Shown here one piece after another: positions 20,419-29,321 of a DNA stretch of 62,015 bases. Source of the stretch: Dechloromonas sp. (GTDB taxonomy: Bacteria > Pseudomonadota > Gammaproteobacteria > Burkholderiales > Rhodocyclaceae); contig WBUO01000002.1 of assembly GCA_008933675.1 (NCBI GenBank), positions 1 to 62,015 on the forward strand, read 5' to 3'. The position numbers and the translations under genes are program-made. The notes below the pieces were generated by a model. It did not search any database and was not told where the DNA came from. It was given only the letters and a program-made list of their open reading frames with translations. Position 1 is the stretch's first letter. Every line of letters begins with the position of its first letter.

Positions 20419-21630
20419 CTACAGCACGCCATCGTGATGCCCTAGATCGAAAAAGCACTTTCGTACGAGCGGCTGAAAATCGGTAGCTGCAAGCACATCA
20501 GCAATTCGGGCGGCGGTATCGCCCCCGTCGAATGGAATGACCGCCTCACGGCATGCCTGCCGGAATTCGGCAGAAAGTGCCCGATGGATACCCCCAATGA
20601 TTGCACTTCGGCTATCCATCACATCGATCACGGTTGATGCCCGCACTCTGCCTCCCTGGCGCGTACCGATATTTACCGTCGGCACCGCAAGGGCAGGAAC
20701 CTCGATCAGACCGCTAGAAGAGTTCCCGACGACAGCTTCCGCGTGACTCACTGCGCTGAGGTAACGTTGCTGTCCAAGTGACTGCCATAGCGCCGCGCGC
20801 CCCTGGTTTCTGGCGACATAGCCGCGGATAAGGCCGTCGATCGATTGACCACCGGCGTCAGCGTTGACGCCGGTAAATACGATCCGATGGCCGGGAAATG
20901 CATCCAGCGCATTTAGCAATTCCTTAGCAGCCGTCTCTGGCGCCAAGCTACCTAGGGTCTCCGGGTGGTAGGTCACCAGAAGATATGGCGGCGCGAGATC
21001 AAAACCAATCGAACGAGAAAGCTCATCGCGCGACAAAAGGGAACTACGGCGGATTGCTTCAACACCGAGTGCACCAACGTTGAACACGCATTCCGGCTGC
21101 TCGCCAAGCTGGATTACTCGCCTGCGGTATGGCTCTGCAGCCACGAAGTGCAGGTGTGCCATTTTGCTGATGGCGTGGCGGATGGCGTCGTCAACCGCGC
21201 CTTCGGTTAATTCTCCGCCATGGATATGCGCAATCGGGATGCTCGCAAACATGGCCGCCTGAACCGCTGCGAATATCTCGAACCGATCGCCGAGCACAAG
21301 TAATAGGTCCGGACGCAGCCGATCGAGGGTATCGGCAAAACCTGCGATCCCCAATGCAACCGATTTCGAGATAGCGGCAGCGGAATCGGACGCCAGCAAC
21401 ATCTCGACACGGGCATCGACCGCAAAGCCGTCGCGCTCTATCTGCTCGACCGTCGCTCCGAATTGCAGTGACAGATGCATGCCTGTCGCAACCAGCTGCA
21501 ACTGGAACTCGTCACGTCGCCGCAGCTCGTGCAGCAGCCAGCTGAGCAGACCGTAGTCGGCACGCGAACCGGTGACAACGCAGATCTTTCTAGTATCTGC
21601 ACATGTCGGTTTTCCGGAACCGGAACTCAT
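20419..21630 (-). CDS. legG: NDP-sugar hydrolysing 2-epimerase (LegG / NeuC family)
   Basis: The 403-residue GT-B-fold enzyme should release the nucleotide from, and epimerise at C2, the NDP-2,4-diacetamido-2,4,6-trideoxyglucose, giving the manno sugar used by LegI. Motifs are VVTGSRADYG, LVLGDRFEIFAA, HIHGGELTEGAVDDAIRH and VGNSSSGLIEVP, typical of hydrolysing UDP-GlcNAc 2-epimerases. It starts in a 4-base overlap with legC. The gap to legI holds the G10 tract. Confidence 0.91.
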   Translation of the reverse strand: MSSGSGKPTCADTRKICVVTGSRADYGLLSWLLHELRRRDEFQLQLVATGMHLSLQFGATVEQIERDGFAVDARVEMLLASDSAAAISKSVALGIAGFADTLDRLRPDLLLVLGDRFEIFAAVQAAMFASIPIAHIHGGELTEGAVDDAIRHAISKMAHLHFVAAEPYRRRVIQLGEQPECVFNVGALGVEAIRRSSLLSRDELSRSIGFDLAPPYLLVTYHPETLGSLAPETAAKELLNALDAFPGHRIVFTGVNADAGGQSIDGLIRGYVARNQGRAALWQSLGQQRYLSAVSHAEAVVGNSSSGLIEVPALAVPTVNIGTRQGGRVRASTVIDVMDSRSAIIGGIHRALSAEFRQACREAVIPFDGGDTAARIADVLAATDFQPLVRKCFFDLGHHDGVL

Positions 21631-22820
21631 CCCTTCAGCCTCTCGGCAAGAGCAGGCGTGCTCGGTAGGTTGATCAGTTCAAGTTCAAGCCGCTCAGCCA
21701 CAGGCAACTCGGCTCGTGGGCAGTCGTCGTACATCGGCAGGCGATGCATAAGCGTCCAGGCCGGACGACACCAATAGCCCGCTTCGTTCGCGGCGGTCAG
21801 TAGCGCGTCACGCTGCGCGCGGTCCGCACCTCGCACACGGATCGCATTGAGCCAGTAGTTGCTTGAGCACCCCGTCGGCTCCACGACGAACTTGAAGCTG
21901 CCATCACCTGAAAATGTGCTGCTGTAAGCCGCCGCCAGACGACGTTTTTTCTCCAGAAAACCCGGCAGGCTTTCCAGTTGGGCGCAGCCAATCGCAGCAT
22001 TCAGATTCGGCATTCGGTAGTTGTACGCGACGTCAGTGTGGAAAAACTCCCATTTGTGCTGCTGTTTTCCCGTTGTCGTCAGATGCTTGAGGCGAGCGGC
22101 CAGAACCGGATCGTCTGTCAGGATCGCGCCCCCACCGCCGGTGGTCAGGATCTTGTTGCCATTGAAGCTGAGCACCCCCATCGCACCGAAACTGCCGGTA
22201 TGCCTGCTGCCAATTTGCGAACCCAGCGACTCAGCCGCATCTTCGATGACGGCAAGACCGAATTTCTCTGCAATCCCATTGAGGGCTGGCATGTCAGCCG
22301 GGTGACCGAAGGTATGCATCGGCACCAGTGCAGCCAGTCTCCGGCCGGTAATGCGGTTGCGGAATCCCTCCGGTGTCCGCTCGGCAATTCGTTCGAGATA
22401 CGCTGAAAGGGCCAGCGGATCGACACCGAGCGTCTGCTCGCAGCTATCGACAAAATGGGGGACTGCGCCACAGTACGAAACTGCGTTGGCCGTTGCCACG
22501 AAGGTCAATGCCGGCAGCAACACCTCGTCACCGGCTCGAACCCCCGCCACCAGCAAGGCGACATGGAGCGCGGCGGTACCGTTAACTGCGGCGATGGCGT
22601 GAGTAACGCCGGTGTATGCGGCGAGGCGCCGCTCGAACTCATCGACGTACTTGCCGACAGAAGAGACCCAACCGGTGTCGAGGCACTCCTTGACGTATTC
22701 CAACTCATTTCCCTGGAACGAGGGCTCGTGCAGTGGAATGCCATCACCCGCGGCCCCCAGCACGTCGCTGAGCAACGCCACGAGGCGTTCGCCGGAAGAA
22801 TCGGGAAGCACTGGGTTCAT
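21627..22820 (-). CDS. legC: DegT/DnrJ/EryC1 aminotransferase (LegC type)
   Basis: The 397-residue PLP aminotransferase adds an amino group at C4 of the keto sugar made by LegB. Family motifs are GTAALHVALLVAG, DAAESLGS and the PLP lysine in FNGNKILTTGGGGA. The N-terminal section (PLHEPSFQGNELEYVKECLDTGWVSS) is typical of the LegC subgroup that acts on bacillosamine/legionaminate precursors. It lies 12 bases after legB and overlaps legG by 4. Confidence 0.92.
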   Translation of the reverse strand: MNPVLPDSSGERLVALLSDVLGAAGDGIPLHEPSFQGNELEYVKECLDTGWVSSVGKYVDEFERRLAAYTGVTHAIAAVNGTAALHVALLVAGVRAGDEVLLPALTFVATANAVSYCGAVPHFVDSCEQTLGVDPLALSAYLERIAERTPEGFRNRITGRRLAALVPMHTFGHPADMPALNGIAEKFGLAVIEDAAESLGSQIGSRHTGSFGAMGVLSFNGNKILTTGGGGAILTDDPVLAARLKHLTTTGKQQHKWEFFHTDVAYNYRMPNLNAAIGCAQLESLPGFLEKKRRLAAAYSSTFSGDGSFKFVVEPTGCSSNYWLNAIRVRGADRAQRDALLTAANEAGYWCRPAWTLMHRLPMYDDCPRAELPVAERLELELINLPSTPALAERLKG

Positions 22821-22832
22821 CCTTCTCGGCCT

Positions 22833-23828
22833 TCAGATATTGTAGCGATCGGTCTTGTAGCGCAGGAGGTTATCCGGGTTGGAAAACCAGGCGGCCGTCT
22901 CGGACAAACCGCGCCGGAACCCTTCGCGTCCGGCATATTGAGGCGTCCAGCCGAGCAGTTCGCGAGCCTTAGCGTTATCCGCCCAGAGCCGCTCCACTTC
23001 GCTCAGGTCGGGGCGCAGGCGCTGTTCGTCCGTGGTGACCTCAATGTCGGCACCCATCACGTCCGCAATCAGGGCGACGGTATCGCCTATCGATATTTCG
23101 AAGTTGGAACCGAAGTTGATAACCTCTCCAAGTCCGCGTTCGCTTTCCAGCGCTGCCACGAAGCCGCGCACCGTATCCGAAACATGATTGAAGTCACGCG
23201 TCGGTCGCAGAGCACCGAGCTTGATCGAGCGCTTGCCTGCCGCGACCTGCCCGATGATTGTCGGGATCACCGCCCGAGCGGACTGGCGCGGTCCGTAAGT
23301 ATTGAACGGGCGGGCAATAACGACCGGCAGGCCGAACGAGGCATAGAATGAATAGGCCAGTTGGTCGGCGCCGATTTTCGAGGCGGAGTAAGGGGACTGT
23401 CCTTGCAATGGATGTTCCTCGGTAATCGGCACAAAGCGCGCGGTGCCGTAAACCTCGCTGGTAGATGTATGCACAACCCGGGACACGCCAAGATCACGGG
23501 CAGCCTGCAATACGTTTAAAGTTCCTTTTACGTTGGTATCAACATAGGTGTCGGGCGAGTGGTACGAGTACGGGATGGCAATCAGTGCTGCCAGGTGAAG
23601 CACTGCATCGCAACCTTTTATTGCCTCACGTACGCCATTCGGGTCACGAATGTCCCCGGCAAAAACATCCAGGTTCTTCTTTGCTTCGTTCGGCAGCGTG
23701 TCAAGCCATCCCCAGCTACCAAAGGAGTTGTAGAGAACGAAAGCGCGTACATCGTGCCCCTTGGCCAGCAACGCTTCCACTAGGTGGGAACCGATGAAGC
23801 CATCTGCGCCCGTAACCAGTACTTTCAT
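22833..23828 (-). CDS. legB: NDP-N-acetylglucosamine 4,6-dehydratase (LegB type)
   Basis: The 331-residue extended SDR shows TGADGFIGSHL, STSEVYGTA and YSASKIGAD, and belongs to the LegB group that dehydrates GDP- or UDP-GlcNAc at C4/C6. With PtmE in the operon, the GDP-sugar is the likely substrate, as in Campylobacter. It opens the core legB-C-G-I-H-ptmE-F series, 3 bases after the FemAB-like gene. Confidence 0.92.
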   Translation of the reverse strand: MKVLVTGADGFIGSHLVEALLAKGHDVRAFVLYNSFGSWGWLDTLPNEAKKNLDVFAGDIRDPNGVREAIKGCDAVLHLAALIAIPYSYHSPDTYVDTNVKGTLNVLQAARDLGVSRVVHTSTSEVYGTARFVPITEEHPLQGQSPYSASKIGADQLAYSFYASFGLPVVIARPFNTYGPRQSARAVIPTIIGQVAAGKRSIKLGALRPTRDFNHVSDTVRGFVAALESERGLGEVINFGSNFEISIGDTVALIADVMGADIEVTTDEQRLRPDLSEVERLWADNAKARELLGWTPQYAGREGFRRGLSETAAWFSNPDNLLRYKTDRYNI

Positions 23829-23831
23829 GAA

Positions 23832-24857
23832 TTAATGCTCCTCAGCTCGCTCACGCATGAGTTCGAGGTCGATGACGGGTTTTAGTTGGCCGCCGAATCC
23901 CATTTTGAAATCGCTGATCGACATCAGCTTTTCGTCTTCGCACGCAACGACGGGATTGTTGAAAAAGTATTTTTCGTTTACGTCAAACCAACGGCAACCA
24001 AGTGCTTTTGCGCGCAGCATGGCGTGCCACATCAAGGTGTGGAACATCGGTTTTTCAAACAGGTCTCGACGTGAAGCAGACGAGAAATAGGTGCACATTG
24101 AGGACGTAAAGGTAAACATCCCCGCAGTCACAAGCTCCTCGTCCATCCATCCGAGCAGCAGAAACGCATTACCTTCAGTTACCCAGCGATACTGGCTGCG
24201 CCAACTCTCGATTGAGCGCGTCTCGCGACCGGCGACTCGGATATGGAGCTCGCGGAAGGCATCCATTTTGGCCCAATCCTCTGATAATGCCTCTACAAAC
24301 TCGAGGCGCAGATTCTTTCGGCCGCCGTTGATCAAGCTTCGGTAACTCCGGCGCACATCCCGCCAAAGCTCTGAGTCGTCGCGGCGAAGGTCAATCAGCT
24401 GGAAGGTATGAGTCTTGAGTTTTGCCCCTTCACGCAGCATGTGCTGAACCATGGGTGAAAACAGTCCAAACTGAAGAAAATCTCGCAGCAGCACCGCGCC
24501 ATTGATTTGAGCCATTAAACGCTCAAACTCCGAGATGAACAGATCAAAAGCGGGAGACGGTGTTGCCTCAGCCTGATCAGCAAGGCACAACCCCGGAATT
24601 TCATATGCTTTGAGGTCGGCGCGTTTGCCATCACTGACAATGGCGCCGAGATAGGCAAAACGCGGCTCGCCACGGCTCGCTACAACGAAGGAGACATCAA
24701 CAACGGAGAGGCCAGAGTCCTGCGGTCGTTGCGAGTAATAGTCAAGCGCGCTACGCGTATAGGAGTGTGGTTGCCACTCCTGCTGCACCCAGAGTGCCAT
24801 GACGTACCCGGCAAAACGAGGGTCGTCGTGCCTTACGAGTTCGATTGCGGGATTCAT
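23832..24857 (-). CDS. FemAB-like / GNAT-fold protein at the head of the legionaminic operon
   Basis: The 341-residue protein has the C-terminal half of FemAB-like acyltransferases: VRRSYRSLINGG, ESWRSQYRWVTEGNAFLLLG, YFSSASRRDLFEKPMFH, GCRWFDVNEKYF and a closing ISDFKMGFGG. No signal peptide or membrane segment is seen. It is the first gene of the minus-strand operon. A related protein is encoded at 27325-28200. Aminoacyl or acyl transfer to an amino-sugar or nonulosonate is plausible, but the substrate is not shown by the sequence. Confidence 0.8.
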   Translation of the reverse strand: MNPAIELVRHDDPRFAGYVMALWVQQEWQPHSYTRSALDYYSQRPQDSGLSVVDVSFVVASRGEPRFAYLGAIVSDGKRADLKAYEIPGLCLADQAEATPSPAFDLFISEFERLMAQINGAVLLRDFLQFGLFSPMVQHMLREGAKLKTHTFQLIDLRRDDSELWRDVRRSYRSLINGGRKNLRLEFVEALSEDWAKMDAFRELHIRVAGRETRSIESWRSQYRWVTEGNAFLLLGWMDEELVTAGMFTFTSSMCTYFSSASRRDLFEKPMFHTLMWHAMLRAKALGCRWFDVNEKYFFNNPVVACEDEKLMSISDFKMGFGGQLKPVIDLELMRERAEEH

Positions 24858-25129
24858 TGCTTAGTGAAATCAGAGGCGCCAGGACGCCAAGTTCTTCGAA
24901 GCGGCAGCTCGCAGCGAGTCTTCGTAGAGTCCGGATCAGCCGTAAGACTCTTCAATTCTTGTGCCGTACTTCGTCGCTCAACATCGTTACCAACCACCTC
25001 GTGCTGCCCGCCACATTCAATCAATGGTCGCAAGTATAACCGATGCTGGAACCAGCATCCCTCGGTTTTTTGTCTGCCAAAGGGTGGGGGTCATGCTACT
25101 TGTTTTCAGTCGTGTCGCTCGCTAGATAC
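24858..25129. other. Divergent spacer upstream of the legionaminic operon
   Basis: No gene is supported between the FemAB-like start and the repeat that begins at 25130. The promoter of the minus-strand operon should lie here. TATACT on the minus strand (25038-25033) is a possible -10 box, but I see no good -35. The spacer also holds a plus-strand terminator-like hairpin. Confidence 0.45.
25042..25071 (+). terminator. Intrinsic terminator-like hairpin without an obvious upstream gene
   Basis: An 8-base perfect stem (GATGCTGG 25042-25049, CCAGCATC 25052-25059) has a 2-base apex; outer AACC/GGTT bases can extend it with a bulge. It runs into T6 (25066-25071). Nothing on the plus strand to its left is a convincing gene, so it may belong to a gene lost during rearrangement. 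Confidence 0.5.
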
Positions 25130-25519
25130 GGAGCCATCGCTGAGCCTGTTGGCTGCTGTTCTGGATGCACGACAAGCGAGCGCAAGCCGCCTTCGTTGAC
25201 CTCCAAGGTACAATGTCGCTCCGCAGCATTTCGCCTGTCCCGGCATTGATTCCGTCGCAATATCCATATGAAGCTGGCCTACCTATCTGCCTCGACCATT
25301 CCCTCGCGTTTGGCCAACAGCGTTCAAGTCATGAAGATGTGTCAGGCCTTCAGTCAACTCGGGATGATGACTTGCCTGTATGTGCCGGACATGCCGGCCG
25401 ATGCGCTGACGGTCGGTGAGAGTTGCCATTCGCGCTATGGCGCGGCGCGGGTCTTCGAAATCGAGTGCGTCTGGTGGTCGAAGCTGTTCGGACGTCTGTA
25501 CGTCTCGGGCTTCCTCGCT
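25130..25519 (+). repeat. Direct repeat copy R1 (partner at 33889-34277)
   Basis: About 390 bases match 33889-34277 at roughly nine in ten positions by eye. The match covers the last codons of a ParB-like gene, a 125-base leader with a shared TACAAT box, and the first 84 codons of a GT4 glycosyltransferase. Identity stops abruptly where transposase sequence begins. Confidence 0.88.
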
Positions 25520-25564
25520 CCGCTGTTGCGGCGGTTGCCGGGATGGATGCCTTCGAGGAAGTGA
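25268..25564 (+). pseudogene. Truncated GT4 glycosyltransferase, 5' fragment
   Basis: The frame starts MKLAYLSASTIPSR and follows the first 84 residues of the intact GT4 at 34026 with scattered substitutions. It then switches at about 25520 into 14 unrelated codons and stops. Only the beginning of the N-terminal Rossmann domain is present, so it cannot be an active transferase. It is interpreted as the remains of a second copy, cut by the IS5-type element. Confidence 0.88.
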
Positions 25565-26176
25565 TGCCGGACGAAAATGCCATCCTGCGCTTCCGGCATC
25601 TGCTGGAGAAGCCTGACCAGGAGGAGGCGATCTTCGCCGAGGTCAATGCCGTGCTGTCTGAGAAACTTCTACCGAAGAAGCGTGCTAGGGTCGTTGATGC
25701 GACGCTGATTGCGGCGCCCTGTTCGATGAAGAATGAAGACGAGAAACGCAATCCCGAACGTGGCCTAGTGCATACCGTTGAATGCACGACAGCCAAGGTC
25801 GCCGACATCGCGATGCTGGAATCCTGCCTGCATGGCGAGGAAACCCTGGTCTTGGGTGGCCGTGGCTATCACAGGAAGAACCGGACGATTGATACCTTTG
25901 AGAAGGAAGGCCGTCTGATGGTGCTGAAGCCGACCAAGAAGCCTGCCGGTGGCACGCTGAGCAAGGAGCAGAAAGCGTTCAACCGCTTGTCGTCGGTCAT
26001 CCGGGCAGTGGTGGAGCACCCGTTCCCGGGCGGTCAAGCGGCAATTCGGCTATGCCAAGGTTCGCTATCGCGGCCTCGCCAAGAATATCGGGCAGATCGT
26101 GACGCTGTTCGCCCTGACCAACCTTTGGCTGGCACGCAAACGATTGTTGCCTTTGATGGGCGAGGTGCGCCTGTGA
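25520..26176 (+). pseudogene. IS5-family DDE transposase remnant, inactivated
   Basis: Recognisable blocks are ILRFRHLLEK, VVDATLIAAPCSMKN, GLVHTVE, LHGEE and RAVVEHPF. The N-terminal part is missing. The block that normally separates the RDPE-like motif from GLVHTVE (KGNQWYFGMKAHIGVD-type) is deleted. The second catalytic Asp of the FGDAGY-like motif reads LGGRGY. A one-base frameshift near 26030 moves the tail (KRQFGYAKVRYRG ... LMGEVRL) into another frame that stops at 26176. No terminal inverted repeats were identified. Confidence 0.87.
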
Positions 26177-26308
26177 AGCGGGAAGTACAGGGGGAAACCA
26201 CAAAATTTCATGCTCGCCAGTCGAGAATTGTTTGCTTTTTATCGTGTATATGACATTTTGAGCAATATTTTGGGGTTGCTCAGAGAATATTGGAGGATAT
26301 ATAAGATT

Positions 26309-27247
26309 ATGAGAAAGATTGCTGATTTGGTTAGGTATTCAATAAGGAATTTTATTATTTTTCCAGTTGTGGCAAGGGCAAAATTCATAAGAATCCAGGG
26401 GCACAAATATCGTTCTTTGAGAGTTGTTCTGCTTAAAAGTTGGGCCAAAAAACTTCATGATGTAATGAAGAGGTGTGAATTCAGGCAAGATATCCTTGTG
26501 AAGGGCGACGGTGATATCTGTATCATCTCTGACGGTGTGATCTTGGATTGTGACGGCTCCAATCGTTATTTCAAAGTTTCGGGCAAGTCATCAGGAAACG
26601 AAGGGGTGGACATGCTGAGCTTCCTGAAGGCGAAAGGAATGACCGAAATAAAATCCATGATCGATATCGGCACTAATGTTGGAGAGATAAGCCTTTATTT
26701 CAGCAAGGAGTTCCCATCGGCAAGGATTGTCTCGATAGAACCGTCCCCTAGAAATCTTCATTTTCTGAGGAAGAATATTGCCGCGCAGTATTTTAATACG
26801 AAGAATATTGCCATTTTTGAGTGCGCCTTGTCTGACAAGGACGGTGAGGCATTTCTTTCCGATAGCAAAGCCCAGTCCAGTATTGTCGTTACAAATAACA
26901 GCAAGAATGGCTATGAGGTACGGACGATCAGGCTTTCAACGCTTTGGGCGGAGGCTGGGCTTGGTGATGTGGATTTTGTAAAAATAGATATCGAGGGTGC
27001 TGAGCCATTGCTTCTTCGTGATCTCGAAGAGTATGCGAGTCGCGCTGGGGCTTGGTTGATCGAGTTTGGCGGGAAAAATTCGCCGGATGCCTATGTTGCT
27101 TTCTTCTCTCTATTCGAAAGAAAGGGTTATCGGATTTACAGTCGTGCAGGAGAAATGTTTGCAAGCGCCAAAGACGCAGAGAGCTATTTCCGTCAGCATA
27201 AAGAAGGTGATGATTTCTGGTTTGTTAGTCCGCAGTATTTGAATTAG
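26309..27247 (+). CDS. FkbM-family SAM-dependent methyltransferase
   Basis: The 312-residue protein has the SAM-binding motif SMIDIGTNVGEISLYF, the acidic segment IVSIEPSP, and the FkbM signature DFVKIDIEGAEPLLLRDL. Such enzymes O-methylate sugars of surface glycans. I prefer ATG 26309, which has GGAGG 12 bases upstream; an in-frame ATG at 26210 would use the end of the dead IS. The gene is visibly A+T-rich with codon use unlike its neighbours, a sign of separate acquisition. Confidence 0.85.
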   Translation: MRKIADLVRYSIRNFIIFPVVARAKFIRIQGHKYRSLRVVLLKSWAKKLHDVMKRCEFRQDILVKGDGDICIISDGVILDCDGSNRYFKVSGKSSGNEGVDMLSFLKAKGMTEIKSMIDIGTNVGEISLYFSKEFPSARIVSIEPSPRNLHFLRKNIAAQYFNTKNIAIFECALSDKDGEAFLSDSKAQSSIVVTNNSKNGYEVRTIRLSTLWAEAGLGDVDFVKIDIEGAEPLLLRDLEEYASRAGAWLIEFGGKNSPDAYVAFFSLFERKGYRIYSRAGEMFASAKDAESYFRQHKEGDDFWFVSPQYLN

Positions 27248-27324
27248 TTTTTGCATTGGAAGCCTCAGCAAAAGAGGATCCTGACACCTCACTTCGCTGT
27301 TCATGAGCTACCTCGGTACACGCA

Positions 27325-28200
27325 ATGATCCCCACTACAGCAACGCCTTCGGAATCGTTCAGTGACGCTTCCGCCAATGCGACCGTTATCCAGGCTGTGC
27401 TACCGCACACTGGTAAGCTCTGTCGCTCTTCCATCTGTTTCGGGGAAAGCAGTTTCAATACGCTGTTCCCGCGTGACGCATCGGCCAAGACCATCAAGTC
27501 GATCGTTACCCGTTGCCATGCGCTGGCGGCAGCGTTTACGGGAGGTGCGTATGCCTGCCTGGAACTTTTTTTCGCCACCCTAGGGTTGAGCGAATGGTAT
27601 CTAAAGGCCGTTCGCGCCAGTGCAGTCGCCACAATCGTCCGTGAAATTTTCATCGATCTCGGCATGTACGTGCCGAAAATCCGTACCGCTTTCCTCAGAA
27701 GATACAAGCCGCTGATCTTGATGGGGGAGTGGCTAAGCTCAGTGACGGTCTGTCGGAATACACCGGCGGAGGTTAGGGACGAATTCCGCAGCCTGCATCG
27801 AGAGGCCGCCGGTCGCGGCACGCGCTCACCCGAGAGCTGGCTGCGGCAGCACGAGGCGATCATCGCCGGCAGTGCTTTCTTTGTATATCTGCGCGATGCC
27901 GATGGACGCATGGTCGGCGGCGGACTCTTCCATGTCAGCCGCGATGAAGGGCTGTATGCCGTCGGCGCCTACGATCGGGCGCTTTTCGACAAGCCCCTGG
28001 GGCATCTGGTGCAGTCGCATGCGGTCAACGAAATGAAGCGCCGTGGCCTCAAGTGGTACAAGATCGGCGCCTCCGCCTATCCAGGGGATAGTCCCCGCCC
28101 TTCCGACAAGGAAATCGCCATCTCGCACTTCAAGCAGGGCTTTGCCACCCACCACTTTGCTGCGTTGCGCTTCGAGTTTGCCGGCGGTGCCGAGCGATGA
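27325..28200 (+). CDS. FemAB-like / GNAT-fold protein, second copy, possibly N-terminally shortened
   Basis: The 291-residue frame ends like the gene at 23832-24857: FRSLHREAAGRGTRSPESWLRQ, SAFFVYLRD, LYAVGAYDRALFDKPLGH, GLKWYKIG and a final ISHFKQGFATHHFAA. The N-terminal half is shorter than in the paralogue, an in-frame stop lies just upstream, and no ribosome site is clear at ATG 27325, so truncation is possible. It overlaps the next gene by 4 bases (ATGA), which ties it to the plus-strand glycan module. Acyl or aminoacyl transfer is inferred from the family. Confidence 0.75.
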   Translation: MIPTTATPSESFSDASANATVIQAVLPHTGKLCRSSICFGESSFNTLFPRDASAKTIKSIVTRCHALAAAFTGGAYACLELFFATLGLSEWYLKAVRASAVATIVREIFIDLGMYVPKIRTAFLRRYKPLILMGEWLSSVTVCRNTPAEVRDEFRSLHREAAGRGTRSPESWLRQHEAIIAGSAFFVYLRDADGRMVGGGLFHVSRDEGLYAVGAYDRALFDKPLGHLVQSHAVNEMKRRGLKWYKIGASAYPGDSPRPSDKEIAISHFKQGFATHHFAALRFEFAGGAER

Positions 28201-29321
28201 AATCGCGTTTGCCATTGATCAGTGCCTGGGTCGGTCGCGGCAATTTCGGCGACGAGTTGCTGGGTTACGGCCTGCGTCTTGAACTCTACCGGATGGCGGC
28301 CATCGAGCGCCTTTGTTATCACGAAGCGGGCGACCAGCCGATCTATCGCGCGCTTGACGATGTGGCCATCGATGTCATGCAGCATGTGCGGGACGGCCGC
28401 TTGCGGCGATGGCTGGCGAGTTTCCGCCTGCAGCGCGCTGCTCACGACACGATTTTCTTCGGTGGGGGTTCGGTTCTGCACTCCGAACACAGCATTCGCT
28501 GGAAACACGCCCTGCTGAAGCGCTTCAGGAATAGTGCCGGGGCCGGAAAGGGCCTGGCCGCCGGTGTTGGCCTGTCGCTCGGTCCCTTTGCCAATAGGGC
28601 GGCCGAGCAGCGGGTCCGTGACTTCATCGCCGACCTCGATCTGCTGATCTGCCGGGATGCCTCATCGGCGGCATTCGCTCGATCACTGGCGACGCCAACG
28701 GCTATCGTCGATGGACGGGATCTTGCCTATGGTGTCCGTTGCCATCATCCTGAAATTTTCCGGCCCTCCTTACCGCGCACGCGCGTCGGTGTTTCGTTCA
28801 TCCTGAATCCATCGCTCGATGGCGGGCGGCAAGCCGCCCATCTGTCACGCATGCAGGCCATCGTCGACCTGTTGACGGATGGCGGGCATGAGGTGCTCCT
28901 GATCGCGCTCTATACAGCCGGGAAATACTTCGATGACCGCCTTGCCGACCGTCTGCAGGCTTCGGCGCGGCATCCGGAGCGGGTTGCCGTGCATCATTAT
29001 CGCGGTGATGTCGTGCAGACGAGCGGCTGCATCGCCTCCTGTACCCATCTGATCTCGATGCGTCTGCATGGCGCTGTTACCGCTTATCTCGCCGGAGTGC
29101 CGGTACTGACCCTCAACCGGCATCCGAAGGTTGTCGAGTTTGCCCGGGAGAGTGGCGTTGCCCGCCAGGAAGATGCCGTAGACATTGACAGCCCGATGGA
29201 AGATATCCGGGGAAGGATCGACGCATTGCTGGCGTTGCCGCCGCAAGGGCCTGTCTGCGTCCCGGCGGATGACATGCGCTACGGAAATTCCATTGAACAA
29301 CTCAGGACCCTGATCGAATGA
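28197..29321 (+). CDS. Polysaccharide pyruvyltransferase-family protein
   Basis: The 374-residue protein fits the PS_pyruv_trans family: N-terminal WVGRGNFGDELLG, IFFGGGSVL, a central LLICRDASSAAFA, and C-terminal SMRLHGAVTAYLAGVPVLTL. These proteins add pyruvate ketals to surface sugars or act as related GT-B-like enzymes (WcaK, CsaB). It overlaps both neighbours by 4 bases. The sugar acceptor is not predictable from sequence. Confidence 0.85.
   Translation: MKSRLPLISAWVGRGNFGDELLGYGLRLELYRMAAIERLCYHEAGDQPIYRALDDVAIDVMQHVRDGRLRRWLASFRLQRAAHDTIFFGGGSVLHSEHSIRWKHALLKRFRNSAGAGKGLAAGVGLSLGPFANRAAEQRVRDFIADLDLLICRDASSAAFARSLATPTAIVDGRDLAYGVRCHHPEIFRPSLPRTRVGVSFILNPSLDGGRQAAHLSRMQAIVDLLTDGGHEVLLIALYTAGKYFDDRLADRLQASARHPERVAVHHYRGDVVQTSGCIASCTHLISMRLHGAVTAYLAGVPVLTLNRHPKVVEFARESGVARQEDAVDIDSPMEDIRGRIDALLALPPQGPVCVPADDMRYGNSIEQLRTLIE

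Noticed and set aside
24729-25199. A 156-codon plus-strand frame upstream of repeat R1
   Set aside because: It starts inside the FemAB-like gene on the other strand and crosses a terminator hairpin; no protein-like features.
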